A DNA stretch of 64,000 bases from Ulota crispa (GCA_963920765.1 OY987243.1:26965419-27029418); one strand, 5' to 3'. Positions 1 through 12,580 are shown, numbered from the stretch's first letter. The notes: generated from the sequence alone by a model not told the origin. Program-made: numbers and translations.

Positions 1-90
1 AAACCTCTGGGCTCATCAAACTACAAATTACAGCACATTTTCAGGAAGTTTGAAATAACTGATATCGGAATTAACAGAATTCCAGCTTAC

Positions 91-2085
91 CGTTTCACTG
101 GAACACCATTAGGACCCGGTTCCTGTACAACCACACTGTTTTGTGTACGCTTCAAAAATTCAAACCCAAGCTCTCTTGCAGCGACCACAAACGAAGCTTC
201 ATCCGGAGACTCCGCCTCGTACATCATGACGCCAGTCTCTTCGTCCACTTCAGGAATTGCAGTGTGGCAAACAGCAAGAATCCTGAAAAACATTCGAATC
301 TCCTCGGCATTGGGCTGATCCACCCAGTGACCATTCTGAAGCCTCTCATCCTTCAAGTTAAACCCTTTCACATGCGGCTTCTGCGGCATAGGCCTCATTT
401 CAATCCCATTCCCAGGTTGTCCTTCATTGTTACCTCCCTCACTCGCATCTTCCAACAACCGAGGATCTTTACCCAGCCTCCGAGCAGTGGCCTTCTCCAC
501 TTCGGTAACACCCCTTCCATACGCAGTGCCTGCAATCGAGCACTTAATAAACTCCATTTGATTACACGTGAGTGTGCCAGTTTTGTCAGAAAGGATGGTA
601 TCAATCTGTCCAAGCTCCTCGTTGAGATTCGAAGTGCGTGCACGAGCTGGTTTATCAGTCTCCTCATGGTACATTTTGAGATCGTTGTTGATGAACCTGG
701 CTTGGAGGACCTTCACTATTTCAATAGAGACGTAGAGCGAAATGGGAATCAGGTACCCGTAGAGAATCAACGCTGTGACCAGGTGCAGCAACCCCGACTC
801 CACGGCTTGGTTCGGGTTATAGTACATGGTTGTGTCATCAGGGCGCAAGTACCACCAATGCGGCATGCTGAGCTTGGTTCGCACACCGAAAACAACGGAT
901 CCCACAATAGAGATCAACAAAAGAACAAAAAAGAGGAAGTATATGATCTTGTCCATCTTGCGCTCAATTCGGCTCCTTTTTGAAGGTGGATCCGTAGCAT
1001 TCTGCATCACCTTCGTCTCATGACCAGAGAAAATCACCACGCCATATATGAACGGCGTGTTCCGAAGCTTCGAATCTCGTAACAGAATCTGCTGAGGTCC
1101 CACGGGGACGGTCTCTTCGTTGTACTCCAAGTTTCCAATGAAAGTGTACAAGCTGGAGTTCGGGTCCTCGCAGCGGATCTTCGCCTCGAACTGCGAGAAC
1201 TCCACGTCCTCGTCGAGCTCGACTGTTCGCTCTAGAGACTTTTTCAGTTTCAGATTTGTCTCGCCGTCCAAATTCATAGTTTCCACGTAACAGACGCCGT
1301 CTGGAAAACTGGAAGAGAGCATGAGGAGATCGGCTGGGAAGAAATTGTCTTTTTCGACCTTCACAACGTCTCCCACTCTCACTTTCTTCCATTCTCGTAA
1401 TTCAAATGTTCCTCCTCCTGTGTGTACGTGTACCTTTCTGTTGTTTATCTCGTTGTCCTGAAAAAAAACAAAGCAACACAAAGTGATGAGAATTTTGCCT
1501 TCGCCGTGTAGGTGCCCAAACCTATAACTCCCAGAAAGTGACTCTCGCACCGTAGCTGGAAGGATCGGCAGATTCGAAAGCAAACACATCCTCATCTCGA
1601 GGATTTATGAACCAAGGGGATGATGGAAGAAGGCGAAGAGCACTCGGAAGAGATCAACGCATGGAGCCGGCAGAGAGGCTCACCTGGCGAAACCGGCGCC
1701 AGTCTTCAAGCGCTTCTTTGCACATACTGACGCCCACGACGAAGACGAGAGGGGCGATGAGACTAGAAGGAGTGTAAGGCGACACCGGAGTGAGTGCCAG
1801 GATTGCCGCGAGAAGGAAATAAAGGTTAGCCACGCGGCGGAACTGCTCGAACAGCGCCTTCGGGAAGAAGGTGATAACATTGTATTTAGTAGTGGACACA
1901 TAATTGCTCTTGTACCGGTACGGTTTCTGCAAATGCAACTCCGACTTGTTGCAGAACACCACGCGGGAGAATCCCGGCCCGCCAACAGACAAGGATTGCT
2001 GCCGCTCCAGGGGCGACGGCGGCCGGAAACATCCCGCCCATGTGTAGAGCTTGCTAAACCGCACTCTGTTCTTCCCCCTCGCCAT
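91..2085 (-). CDS. P4-type phospholipid-transporting ATPase (flippase, ALA family), N-terminal part; gene runs off the left edge
   Basis: P4-ATPases use ATP to move phospholipids from the outer to the cytosolic leaflet of plasma, Golgi or endosomal membranes, usually with an ALIS/CDC50 partner. Two exons are visible: 1684-2085 (residues 1-134) and 91-1457 (phase-0 junction, CAG|GTGAGC donor and TTTCAG acceptor). A further donor (CG|GTAAGC) lies at 90, so later exons, including most of the nucleotide-binding domain and TM5-10, are outside the window. Exon 1 has the plant opening ([12 protein letters not shown], then [18 protein letters not shown]) and the TM1/TM2 region. Exon 2 has the actuator motif DGETNLK (about 198-204), TM3, the TM4 motif [12 protein letters not shown] (about 372-383) and the phosphorylation site DKTGTLT (Asp about 425). 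The start at 2085 gives [16 protein letters not shown], which matches plant ALA N termini. No break is seen. Family assignment is firm; the exact paralogue (ALA4-ALA12-like clade) is inferred from memory of the family. Confidence 0.95.
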
Positions 2086-3254
2086 AGCACTCCCCCCCTC
2101 CCAACCCTAATCCGCTACAATCCCTCCCCCCTCAGCAGCCCTGGCGTTCCCGGAGCTCAAATCCAGCGAAAATACCGAAAACCTCGACTCAGAAACCTCT
2201 CGTAATTTAAAAATAAATACAATTATCCTCCCTGAGCCTGATCAAGCGGTCTCAAATTTGATTTCGCCAAAATTAGGCTGTCAAATACCAAGCCTGAATC
2301 AACAACGAAACTAGGATCCCTCTATTTTACTCCCCTCTCTTCAATCTCGCGACACGGTGAATCCGACCGCGTTATCTCCGTTCTCACAAGATTCCGCCGA
2401 GGTAGGAGAAAGCGACGACGAGTCGTCCGTCGACGCGGACGAAGAAGAAGAAGAAGAGCAGCAGCAGCTGGTGAGCTCTTGGTTGCAAAGCGTAAGGCCA
2501 CACTTCAACAACATCTTTCGCTCTTTCCTTTCCGAGGCGCGGCGATCACACACACCACAACACCATAGTCCGTAGCCAGATCTAAATCCACACGCAACAC
2601 GACCTCGGGATCTCAAAACAAATATTTAAAAAATTATATTCAACAGCAACACTCGCATTCCTACGTCAATAAACAACTTTCTCTATCTACAACTAAAAAC
2701 AAACAAAATAAAAACTCCAAAAAATCAAATACTCGATCTATCAACAACAAACAAGGCTCCCCTCACGAACTCGCTCTCATGCACAAAACTGGATCTGCTG
2801 AATGACGCTCTAAAAGTTTTTATCTCACACTGACGAGTCTGCGGCTATCAATCTCGTGGCCTGGAACTCCTGGAACTCCTGGAAGGAAGGATCTCCACCT
2901 AAACCCCGTCGCAGAGCGCGCTTTCCTCCGCAATTGCGTTGTGTGTTCCCCGTCCTTCCCTGCAGAGTTGTGTGTGATGATATTCTGGAAGCGAGTGATG
3001 CTGCTGCAGTGGTTCTGTTCTGTTCTGCTTCGGCAACAGCACCAGCCAGAGAGCAGAACCGGAAATGCGTGGTGATTCCGAAAAAGAGGAAGAAGGAAAA
3101 AGGGTGGCGTGGTCGTCGGGATGATGCGTCTTTTTGGTGCGAGAAGTCTCCCACGCAGTCTCTCCCCGTCCAAGTCGCAGCAGCGTTGCCTTGACTCGGC
3201 GGGGCCACCCGCCATAGCTACGAAACCTTTTGCAACGCGTTCGCAGTTCAAATT
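2086..3254 (-). promoter_or_regulatory. Upstream region of the flippase gene: 5' leader and probable promoter
   Basis: This 1.2-kb stretch lies directly 5' of the flippase start codon and is more GC-rich than the repeats beyond it. It holds a pyrimidine/purine-rich block (2440-2475, GAA/CAG runs) and an AT-rich block (2610-2760). Short ORFs on both strands (72-143 codons) show no recognisable protein. Plant ALA genes often have an intron in the leader, and one may be present here, but no transcript evidence is available. No TATA box is claimed. Confidence 0.4.
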
Positions 3255-3294
3255 ATCCCGTAGATTCGTAGCCCATTATCTTCCCAGTCGTAGA

Positions 3295-4255
3295 TTCCTT
3301 GCTCTAATATCTTCGTATGAGGCTGATTGCCCTTCATCGCCCCGCCAAGTTCTTATCGAGCTCCTCAGTATCCAGCTCACACGTAGAGTTTAGGTTCCAG
3401 AAGGATTACTTGCTCTATCATCTTGATGTGAGGCTGATTGGTCTTCATCGTCCCGCCAAGTTCTTATCGAGTTTCTCAGTATCAAGCTCCTACGTAGAGT
3501 TTATTTTTCTGAGAATTACTTGTTCTACCATCTTCATATAAGGCTGATTGGCCTTCATCATCCCTTATCGAGTTCCTCAGTATCAAGCGTGTACGTAGAG
3601 TTTAGTTTTGAGAGGATTACTTGCTCTATCATCTTCGTATGAAGCTGATTACCCTTCATCGTCCCGCTGAATTCAAGGGCATCCTCAATCCACCCGGCAT
3701 AAAGGCCGGTATACCAATCCTGATTTATTAATAGTATATGGTTAATCACACAAAATTATATGGATTGAAGGGCATGAAAATTTTCATTCTAAAAAATGTA
3801 ATAAAAATTTGGTTTGGACATTGTATGATATAGATATATCACATCAAATGTTAGCTAATTTCCAAAAAATTTAAAGGTCATTTACCAACCCCTTTATTAA
3901 AATTTCCTTATTTAGGCTTGATTTGGAGAGGTCTCTAAGTTTTTGGAAAACCAAAATTTACTCTTCAAATCATATAATTTTTGTGTGAATGACTATTTTC
4001 TATTAATAGATCAAGAATGATATACCGGCCTTTATGCCGGGGTCGATTGAGGATGATCTTATTGAGTTCCTTCAAGTATCAAGCTCATTCGTAGAGTTTA
4101 GTTTTGAGAGGATTACTTGCTCTATCATCTTCATATGAAGCTGATTACCCTTCATTGTCCCGCCAAGTTCTTATTGAGTTCCTCAGTATCAAGCTCTTAC
4201 GTAGAGTTTGTAGTTTGAGAGGATATCTTCAGATATTCGATATAATACGTAGATT
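3295..4255. repeat. Tandem array of a ~110-bp monomer, split by a MITE
   Basis: The phrase AGGCTGATTG...CTTCATC, then CGCCAAGTTCTTATCGAG, CTCAGTATC and CGTAGAGTTTA recurs with copies anchored near 3319, 3430, 3541, 3641 and 4138. Spacing is about 100-118 bp once the insertion at 3675-4060 is removed. Copies differ by roughly 10-15%. The short ORFs here are products of the repeat. Confidence 0.85.
3675..4060. mobile_element. MITE with GGGCATCCTCAATC ends, inserted in the 110-bp tandem array
   Basis: The ends form a ~38-bp imperfect inverted repeat: GGCATCCTCAATC...CCGGCATAAAGGCCGGTAT at the left, and ATACCGGCCTTTATGCCGG...GATTGAGGATG at the right. It interrupts one monomer of the tandem array. 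The interior shares CTTGATTTGGAGAGG with sequence near 52690-52790, which links it to the GGGCATC-ended PIF/Harbinger-like group. The target duplication is unclear, so the superfamily is inferred. Confidence 0.75.
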
Positions 4256-4463
4256 TCCTAGCTCAAGCTTCGGCATGAACTTGTGATCACGAGGGGGGCA
4301 TCGTTGACTTCGTAGTAGGAGTACAACAATATTGGTAGACCATTTTGCTTTTGTCAACTGGACACCTCTACACCCCTTTGGGCATGTCCTTTATACGATT
4401 ATTTTTGATAATATTTGGTAAACAAATCTCCCTCATAATTTTACAACTAAAGCAAGTTGTTTT

Positions 4464-4779
4464 AAGGGAAAACTTCATGGATACCTTTGAAGTTTGCAAT
4501 ATTTACATAGTTACCCCTGCTTTTCAGAAATTACATATGTACCCTTTGATCAAAAAATTTAGGGGTTTCTTTTGTTGTGTATGTCACTTCTCTTTTTTTT
4601 TTTTACGCTTGCATAACAAAAAAGGAGTAATGTGTGCATAAAGGGAGAAGAAAGTGACATACACAATAGAACAAATGCCTAATTTTTTTGGTCCAAGAGT
4701 ATTTGTGTAATTTCTGAAAAAACAAGGATATCTATGTAAATATTGCAAACTTCAAGGGTATCCATGAAATTTTCCCTTA
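4464..4779. mobile_element. Foldback MITE, GGGAAAATTTCATGG family (copy 1)
   Basis: The left half runs AAGGGAAAACTTCATGGATA, AGTTTGCAATATTTACATAG, TTCAGAAATTACA. The right half is its reverse complement (TTGCAAACTTCAAGGGTATC, then CATGAAATTTTCCCTT). The centre carries a short hairpin around CACTTC and GTGTGCATAAAGG. Related copies are at 44372-44672, 48452-49363 (interrupted), 59134-59445 and 60331-60629. No coding capacity. Confidence 0.85.
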
Positions 4780-6064
4780 TTTTAATTAGTGCAAGCTTTT
4801 ACATGCAAGATTTGTTCACATTGATAGGGAGAATTTTGCCTAATTAGTATGAAAAGGTGGCATGCATCCGGCCCTTGATCTCCAAATAAAATTTTGACCA
4901 AGACTTTCATAAGACTTTCATTCATCTTAAAGTAGTAACTTGGTGATTGAGCCTCCTAAATTCCACGTTTTTCATATACAATATAGTGATAAACTACGTG
5001 CTTATGGAATCTCTTTGAAATTTTGACCACTCAAGTTATATATTGTTTAGGATAGTATTTCAATATTATAACATAAAGTATATTGAATCAACCCAAATCA
5101 TTGAGTACTACTTTATTAATGCACCCAGCAAGTTTACCTTTTTTTGAATTAGTACGAATTAGCTTTATTAGTGCCCTGCAAAGCTTAGTAATTGAAATAA
5201 CCTCTGTACCAATATATATGTAGACTATATGACGTTATTATATGCGGAATAAAGGTATAATTTGAAAGAACATTTTTCATTCATCTTGTTACAAATGCTC
5301 CCATTTGTAATAATAGAGATCAGTTTTTGGGTTGCCTTGCAAATCTTCGAATTAAAACTTTTCCGAAAATTTTAAGTAAAAATGTTGTTGCAAAGTATAT
5401 ATTAGTTCGTGTTGTTTTTGTAAGTTTTCACCTTGAGTTGCCACCATTGCTCATTTTTAGAATATTTTGCAAAACATATGTGTTATACCTATTGATTTTA
5501 AAATTTCACCAAGAAACCATATGTTGAAATAAACGTCCTTAAGGATCAAGAGGATACGATCTATTTTTCTTTTCCTTTATATGGGTTACTTTAAAACTTT
5601 AAATCATGTATACTGAAGTTTATGGAATCACGTAATTTTGTAGTGCAATTTAATTTATTGAAATTTATTTGACTTGGAGGTCCATGTAAACGTAAAATTA
5701 TTTTGAAAAGTTTCAACTACCCAAGGATTTGTCTGTATGTCTGTATTTAGTATTTAGAGTTGAGTTAACAAAGTAAGTATTATCAAAAAGAGTACCTACA
5801 TTCATGTTTAAAACCTTTGCTAATACCATGCTTGGGAATAGTTCATGTTGTGTTTCAAGTTACAACTCTGCAAGTCTTAAATTAAGGCCATGTTTCAATT
5901 TAATTTGTGGTTCGTAAAAAGCAAAGAGAGATGTAAAATAAGTTACTTGAATGTTTTTGCAATAAAAATGTTGGCAGTATCTCTAAGTCGGATTCTTGTT
6001 TTACTAAATCTTATACTCAAAGTGGAGTCTCTTAATACGAATTTTTTAGAAAGTGTTACTTGTA
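4780..6064. other. AT-rich intergenic DNA, no feature recognised
   Basis: About 1.3 kb with no convincing ORF, no inverted-repeat element I could bound and no tandem array. The 66-codon ORF at 5327-5527 has no recognisable motif and the composition of its surroundings. Confidence 0.5.
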
Positions 6065-6377
6065 AGGTAGGAGCACTCATAAACGTCAAACTAAGGGTTT
6101 TGAACATGATGACTATTAATAAACAACTAACAAATTCTAGAATTCTATTAGGAACAGAAAAAAATAAGTTTGCACTTTCAAATGTATTATTTAAATATTG
6201 TGAGAATAAGTTGTGAATTTTTAAAGAGCAAACTGCCATTGCACCCATAACCACTTTTAAAATTTCATGTTCACATGTTAAACATCCTAGTCATTACATC
6301 TATTCACTTCCATAAATTTTCCAAGATTTCAAAGGTGACAGTTATGAGGATACTAATGCTTATGGGTGTTCCTACCT
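6065..6377. mobile_element. TA-flanked MITE with AGGTAGGAGCAC ends (copy 1)
   Basis: It begins AGGTAGGAGCACTCATAA and ends TTATGGGTGTTCCTACCT, flanked on both sides by TA (6063-6064 and 6378-6379). TA duplication and short terminal inverted repeats are the Tc1/mariner signature. It is 313 bp. Internal sequence such as GGTTTTGAACATGATGACTA is shared with 12581-12910. Two overlapping ORFs on opposite strands are by-products of the element. Confidence 0.85.
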
Positions 6378-6984
6378 TAAACGTTTTTATGTCAACGACA
6401 ACTTGAAAATCAAACAAGGTGAGAAGCTATAAGTTTCAACTTTCAACCCTAGACCAATCAAATTCTGGAAATTCACTGGAACATGAAATTTTGGAATTTT
6501 GAGCTTGGCACATGAAACTTTAGACTTGAAACATTAGAACCTTAGATTTGGAACGGTGGGATATTAGGCCTGGAACTTCAAACGTACAGAGAATTGCCCC
6601 TTACACCAAGTAAAAACATACTTTCTGCATGGAAATATTAAGGAGAAGTCCAATCAACCAATCAAATTTTGAGAATGGTGTGAACCGCTCCTTCATACCA
6701 AATGAGAACATATCCTGTATCAACATGGCATACATTAACTCCTTACTAAGTCAAGTAGAATGTCCAAGGAGATCTTGAACTTCAATGGCAAAAATTGGGC
6801 AGATCTTATTTTTAACCATTTTATCAAGTAAACGCACCTAATGTTGTTGCCCATATTTAAACTATAATTATATATTTTTAACTTTTGGTTAATTTTTTCT
6901 ATTATGACTAGTTGGTAAACCCATTTAGCTAAGTTAAATGATTAATGGTGACTCCATTTAGCATAGCTTAAGATTTGTATTAAG

Positions 6985-7125
6985 AAAAGTCCATTAAGCA
7001 TCCATTTAGCATTCATTTAGCATCTATTTAGCATCCATTTAACATCCATTTAATATCCATTTAGCATCAATTTAGCATCCGTTTAATATCCGTTTAGCAT
7101 CCGTTTAGCATTCATTTAGCATAGG
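6985..7125. repeat. Tandem repeat of a ~12-bp unit (CATCCATTTAGC)
   Basis: About 12 consecutive variants of CATCCATTTAGC, with point changes such as CATTCATTTAGC and CATCCGTTTAAT. The region is AT-rich and non-coding. Confidence 0.9.
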
Positions 7126-7771
7126 TTGACATTTATATAAAAAATATTCATTTATAACTTTTGCACTTTTATTTTTTGTCCAAACTTGTACTTTACTTTA
7201 TGTTTAATTTTTTTACTTTAATCAAACTTGTACTTTACTCTGTTTTAAAGTGGAAATCTAACTAAAAATGGATTCAACAAAGTAACACACGGTTTTTTTA
7301 TTTAATGTAGATAAATAAATAAACCTACCATTTCATTAGTTAGTTTTTCTATTATTATTTCGATCTCCCCTTTAATTGGCCAAGCATCACAATATATATG
7401 GAATTAGGGACATGTTTTATTCCTGTGTTTTCAAAAGGAGTCAACCCTTAAAAGCAAATGCGGATGTTTTTTTGTCCGATCGATGTTTTTTGTTTGATGG
7501 ATGACAAAAAAGATAGTCTGTTAGATGCAGAAAAGCTAACGTAAGAAAGCTAATTTTCATTTTTTCATGGTTCATCATGAAAGGCAAATATAACCTCGCT
7601 AAATGCATTCATGTTTTTAGGTATCCCAAATTGTGAGAAAACTCAAAAAAACAACATAAAGTTCCATATTGTCTTTTATACAATATCTATGAGGGCAATA
7701 TTGCATGCAAACTTATGCAACTTTGGACAATAGTATTAAATTTTAAGAACACTTTGCCACACAATGCATTA

Positions 7772-7890
7772 TTTATTAAATTGGGAAAAAGTGACATTTT
7801 GGGATTTTGGATTTTATGTTTTAAAGTATTCATTTAATACTCTTTAAAAAACAAAAATCCCAAATATTGCTTTTCCCAATTTAATGAATA
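7772..7890. mobile_element. Short MITE with TTAAATTGGGAAAA ends (copy 1)
   Basis: It starts TTATTAAATTGGGAAAA and ends TTTTCCCAATTTAATGAATA, with a near-palindromic interior (TTTTGGGATTTTGG...CAAAAATCCCAAA). Larger relatives with the same ends are at 40901-41141 and 57998-58237. Confidence 0.75.
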
Positions 7891-8350
7891 ACACGTTACA
7901 CCAATATGACGAGCAGCCACAATGGCCTGTAGTTGAAGGGTTAACCCTTAAAGGATGTTGTTGTTTTGTATATGGACTCCCAAGTTGTATACGGATGGGG
8001 TATTTGGATAGCACATGAACCTCATTGGAGTTGTAAGTTTCAAGCCAAGTCATAGACAAACTACTTGTCAACTAGGATTTTTTGGGGAATTTTTAACATT
8101 TGTCATATAATCATTTTTTTCAGTACTAAATGGTTCTTGTACAAATACAAACAACACTTTTGGTAGGCAACATCCTTTAGGGTTGCAAGTTCAGTTTTCA
8201 CAGCACAAACACGTTTTCTTGGCCCAAGTGCATTTTAACTTGATGGTTTATCACAAGATTGCAAATTCACAAAATAAAAATAAATGTAATAAAATCTCTT
8301 CATATGACAAGAACGTTCTTACCAAGGAATGTTTGAAAAACTGACTTTAA

Positions 8351-9254
8351 CCCTTTAGAGACCACTGAACCATATTTTGGTTCAACAGAGTGGTTTTTGG
8401 CGTATAGAGTAAAATTGCTCAACAATTTGGAAATTGGTCTTGAAGAACACTTGTGATCACAAGAATTTTGCATCCAACCAAAAAAACAACAATGGAATCG
8501 GGTATGTGAGTTCATAAATAATAGTGTTTATATTGCATGGCCTTAAAATATGTATTCATATTTGGTCAAAGATGGATCAAATCAACAACACAATACATCA
8601 AACATCCAAGAAGAATGTTAAATCTCAATTATGCCGTCCTAAAAAAACTTCAGATTGATCAAGAAATACGCTTGTTTTGGTTTCCTATACAGTAGTAGTG
8701 TGATTGTAGTATTTGAAGATCTATTGAAATGATGCTATTATTTCATCTTTAAAAAATTGTCCTACATTTAAGGCCAATTCTTTATTGTTTTCACCAATCG
8801 GATTTTCCATAGCATTTATCAAGTTTCTTGTAAAAATATTTTTGGGTAGTGAAGAAAGTGGGTTTTTTGACCCTTTTGTCCACTTAGCTACACCTTGTGA
8901 TTGCTATTTTTATCCATTTTGAGTGAAATTAGTCTTACTGGAAAGGTGGGAAACCCAACTTTTTAGAAATGTAAGGCTCTTCTCAAACAAAGCTTGTATG
9001 AAGCAATAAGATCCAAAACCACACAAGCATGAAAACTAGAGAATTCCCGCCTACAACGCACTCAATCATTATAATATTTCATCTCCAACGATAAATCTAA
9101 TTGAAATTTTGATACTTTATAGTAAACAACGTTTGCTTCTCATTCATACGGTTGGATTATTGAAGATGGGTCCTTAATTGATTCAAACACACATCCAAGC
9201 TTACTACCTCAGTTTCTAATGGATTTTGTGAAAATGTGTGTGGTCTTTAAAGGG
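8351..9254. mobile_element. piggyBac-like non-autonomous element (TTAA-flanked), copy 1
   Basis: The left end is TTAA|CCCTTTAGAGACCAC (TTAA at 8347-8350). The right end is GTGGTCTTTAAAGGG|TTAA (TTAA at 9255-9258). The ends match at 14 of 15 positions. It is 904 bp with no transposase ORF. TTAA duplication with CCC-starting ends is the piggyBac hallmark, so the superfamily call is inference from the ends alone. Confidence 0.75.
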
Positions 9255-9446
9255 TTAAAAAGTGCGTGCAGTCCCCAGTCCACACCCTACAACTCTGCAA
9301 GGTAGCCATAACTTTAGAGTGGGAGCACGTGGTAAGCTATTATTGGTTACTTCTTAGAATTTGGTAGTTTCATCTATAATTACATCCAGGGTTTATAGTG
9401 CATTGGATACATGAAACTGCATGCAGAAAACTCTTTTTGGGCAGGA

Positions 9447-10033
9447 GTGAACTGACCGCCCCCCGCCTGGATGGATGGGGCCGGGAGCTCTGTGTAATGC
9501 ACATTTATGTTTTCGGGCATCGTGAAAGTCGTGCTATTTCAAAAATAAGGGTAAAAGTAAATATCTGCCCCCATTATTGATTTGGTCAGATTTCTTCTTC
9601 TTTTGGGGTACCTATACTAATTAGGATGTTTGAATGCAAATGTGAATTCAAACTTCCCGAAGTTCAATCTCTAGATGGTAAATCTCTAAACTCTTACAAT
9701 ATTTTGAATGTGAAAAAGAAAATATTTTCTTATCTTGATCCCATAAACACATAAAGCAATATACCTAGCCTTAGACTCCATTCATCCAAGCGAGGGGCAA
9801 TGAGAGCTTGTTTCCATTGAAGGGATAGAGGGGTCTAGGTTTGAACCTTAGCTCTATCTTTACAAAAATTGAATAATATTTTTGGATCTTGCAAACCCTA
9901 AACTGAAGCTTGCTTTCAAAATTATACATATTGTGAAGATTTCAGAATTTTTGTATTTCTGTGCCTGTGGTCAACTTGAATGGTCCACCAGCTCCTGTTG
10001 CAATGGAAACTAGCCACAAGGGGGTCAGTTCAC
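9447..10033. mobile_element. Inverted-repeat element with GTGAACTGACC ends (copy 1)
   Basis: It starts GTGAACTGACCGCC and ends GGGGGTCAGTTCAC. Internal phrases such as GGATGGATGGGG near the left end and CCATTCATCCAAGCGAGG near 9779, plus GGGTAAAAGTAA...TTTGCCCC-type text, recur in 31997-32714 and in diverged form near 40040-40340 and 62640-62930. The superfamily is not assigned because no clear target duplication is seen. Confidence 0.6.
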
Positions 10034-10614
10034 CCGGCCCTTTTTTAGGGTTTCCTTTTCTTTTTTGGCCAAAATCTTATCTCACATCAAAAATATGAAT
10101 GTTACAAAAGTTTGGATTAGAACCTAATGTTATTGGTTGATATTACAGATGATTATGGCATGAATGGCTTTTTATAATCATTCCTCCTCTTAGTTGCATG
10201 CATTTGGGGTGTGCCGGCTCAACCACTGGAATAACATTAAAAAAACTTGAGTAGAGGGATTCAATTGCATGTCGACTTTGTCACCCTAAAAGAAAAAAAT
10301 TAAAAAAAATCTCTACCTTGAAGATAGAAATTTAACCCTTTTTTTTGTGGCTTGTTGGCAAGTACAAAGAATAAATACAGCTCAACGACCCACGTGTGGG
10401 ATGTCTCGGGACGCACCCGGTTTTTTTCCTTCATTTCCAAAGCTTCAAAGCCCCACGTGTGAAGTCTATTCGCTTACACCCTGCTTTATCTTATTAGTGA
10501 ATGTGATACTAATTATCAAAAACCGCATTATTTGAAAATTATTACTCGTATCAATATTTAGGGCGGTGCAAGCTTGAATTTTATTTGAACTAACTTTTAC
10601 TCTTTTTTTTTATA

Positions 10615-10833
10615 ATAATTTTCTAACATGGCTGGCCCCACATAGATGTATATGCACTAAACTCAGCCTCTCTTTCATAAACTCTCTCACAAATTCAGCC
10701 ATGTGTCCTCTTAGTTATTGATGGGTGTGGAATATTCTACACTCTTTCACTCATCAAAATGAAAGAGTGTGGAATATTCCACACTCTTCATATGGAGGGA
10801 GTGCAGGCATAATGAGTGCTACTGAATGTTATG
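10615..10833. mobile_element. MITE, CATAACATTCAGTA family, left end missing
   Basis: It shares ATGGCTGGCCCCACAT, GTGCACTAAAC, CAAATTCAGCCA and GTGTGGAATATTCCACAC with the full copies at 16292, 22325, 24004 and 30993, and ends GCTACTGAATGTTATG. The left terminal CATAACATTTAGTAG block is absent. The GTGTGGAATATT motif is duplicated around a short hairpin at 10728-10790. Confidence 0.8.
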
Positions 10834-11514
10834 GAGCCTAGAATTGATCAACATATGTTTATTGAATATGCCTCTATAAAGCAAGTAACCATTATTATCC
10901 TTTAGTAGGCCCTCTCAAAGGGAGAGACAAGCGTTCTAACTTATCATGAATGTGTCCCCTTCTAAACTTGAAGTTCAATTGAATTAACTCCTAAACGCTC
11001 AAGGGGTATGGGCAAAACATAGATGCGTTATAAATGATACTTTTGTAACTTGGATGAAGTTTGTTTCAAAAGAGAAAATAAGAATCATGGTGTTTAGTAA
11101 TTATCCATACTGTCAAACATTCAAAAAAGTTTTGAACTCTTATTTAATGAATTTAGAAGCATTTATCATTTAAAATTCATTAAAATTACAAACTTTATCC
11201 ACAGAATTTAAATTTTGGTATGATTGGTTACAATAGACATTCTATTCTAAATTTAAAAAATACTTTCTTTTTGAAAGAGAGAATTTCATTAATTTACCAA
11301 AATAGTAAATTTTGTAACACTATCAAATATTGAAATGTTTCTCTTTGAAAATTTCTCCTTGATGGAGCTTAACTTGGATTGACATGATTTAACTTGGGTT
11401 GGAAAGTGGACTCGCTTTCCTATATAATTTTTTTTCTTTCAAAAACATGTTTTTTTCATCTCGGGCAGCTGTTTCTCTATGTTTATTGTTAAAATCTTGA
11501 AGACACATGGCTTG

Positions 11515-12260
11515 ATTTCATTCATTCATCATTCAAGATTCAAATTTTGAATGCTTAGGACATGATTTTGTTTGTTCATTTTTCAAAACTTGAATGAATG
11601 TGACCTTTTTTTTATACTAATTAATTGTTCAAAACTTGAATGAATGTGACATTTTTCGTACTGATTCACTGTTCAAAATTTGAACACATGAAGACATGTT
11701 AATTATCATTCATCCTAAAATCTACAAACACTTGATGTGTTACATTCATTCATTGTTCAAAATTTGAACACATATGACATGTTTTCATTCATCCATTCAT
11801 CATTCAAAATTCAGAATTTAAGTGCCTAGGACATGATTTTGCTTGTTCATTGTTTCAAAACCTGAATGAATGGGACATTTTTTTTGCATTCATGGCATTG
11901 TTCAGAATTTGAACACGTAGGACATGCTTATTACCGTCATTCGTAGTCTAAAATCTAAATATATTATATATATACGTTCATTCATTGTTCAAAATTTGAA
12001 TATGTGAGACATGCTCTTATTTATTTGTTGTTCAGAACATTAACACATCTGACATGTTTTCCTCCATCCATCATTCAAAATTTGAATGTTTGGGACATGT
12101 TTTTGTTTGTTCATTGTTCAAAACCTAAATGAATGGAACATTTTTCAATCTCCATTCAATGTTAAAAATTTGAACCCATGAGACATGATTACATTCATGC
12201 ATCATCCAAAATTTAAAATACGAATGCATGAGACATGTTTTCATAGTTTTATTATTCAAA
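11515..12260. repeat. Satellite-like array: ~60-bp monomer with ~265-bp higher-order period
   Basis: Units combine TTCATTCATTGTTCAAAATT, TGAACACATGA and GACATGTTTT. A variant reading GGACATGATTTTG(T/C)TTGTTC followed by CTGAATGAATG recurs at about 11558, 11829 and 12092 (intervals 271 and 263 bp), which implies a higher-order unit of four or five monomers. No ORF is credible. Confidence 0.8.
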
Positions 12261-12580
12261 TCGATCGAGCACATGTACTTTAAGACTAAGGAGGGGTTAA
12301 GGGTGTGAGGCTGTGAGCCATAAAAGTGATTGTCTCCTCCTCTTTGTCAAATTGGGTCAAAGTGGGGCATTGGAAAGGTTGATAAAGAAGCTTCTACTTT
12401 GCATGAGCAGAGTGTGGGCTGGTATGTCAACATCAACAACAAGACATGGTGAAGAGTGAAGGACTGCTAGGAGGACCACTTCGTGCCCTACCATGCAATT
12501 TGAAAGCATTGGACTCCACACCTCATCAAACTTGTTGACTAGTACGACCTCCGAATCCCACATAAGTCTGCCTGATATTG

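Noticed and set aside
141..983. 280-codon plus-strand ORF
   Set aside because: It is antisense to the conserved flippase exon 2. Its openness comes from the codon pattern of the real gene, and the product has no recognisable domain.
7939..7955. GGGTTAACCCTTAAAGG as the end of a further piggyBac-like element
   Set aside because: The motif fits, but I could not find a matching partner end that defines an element. Lone ends at 13640, 23950 and 26589 were left out for the same reason.
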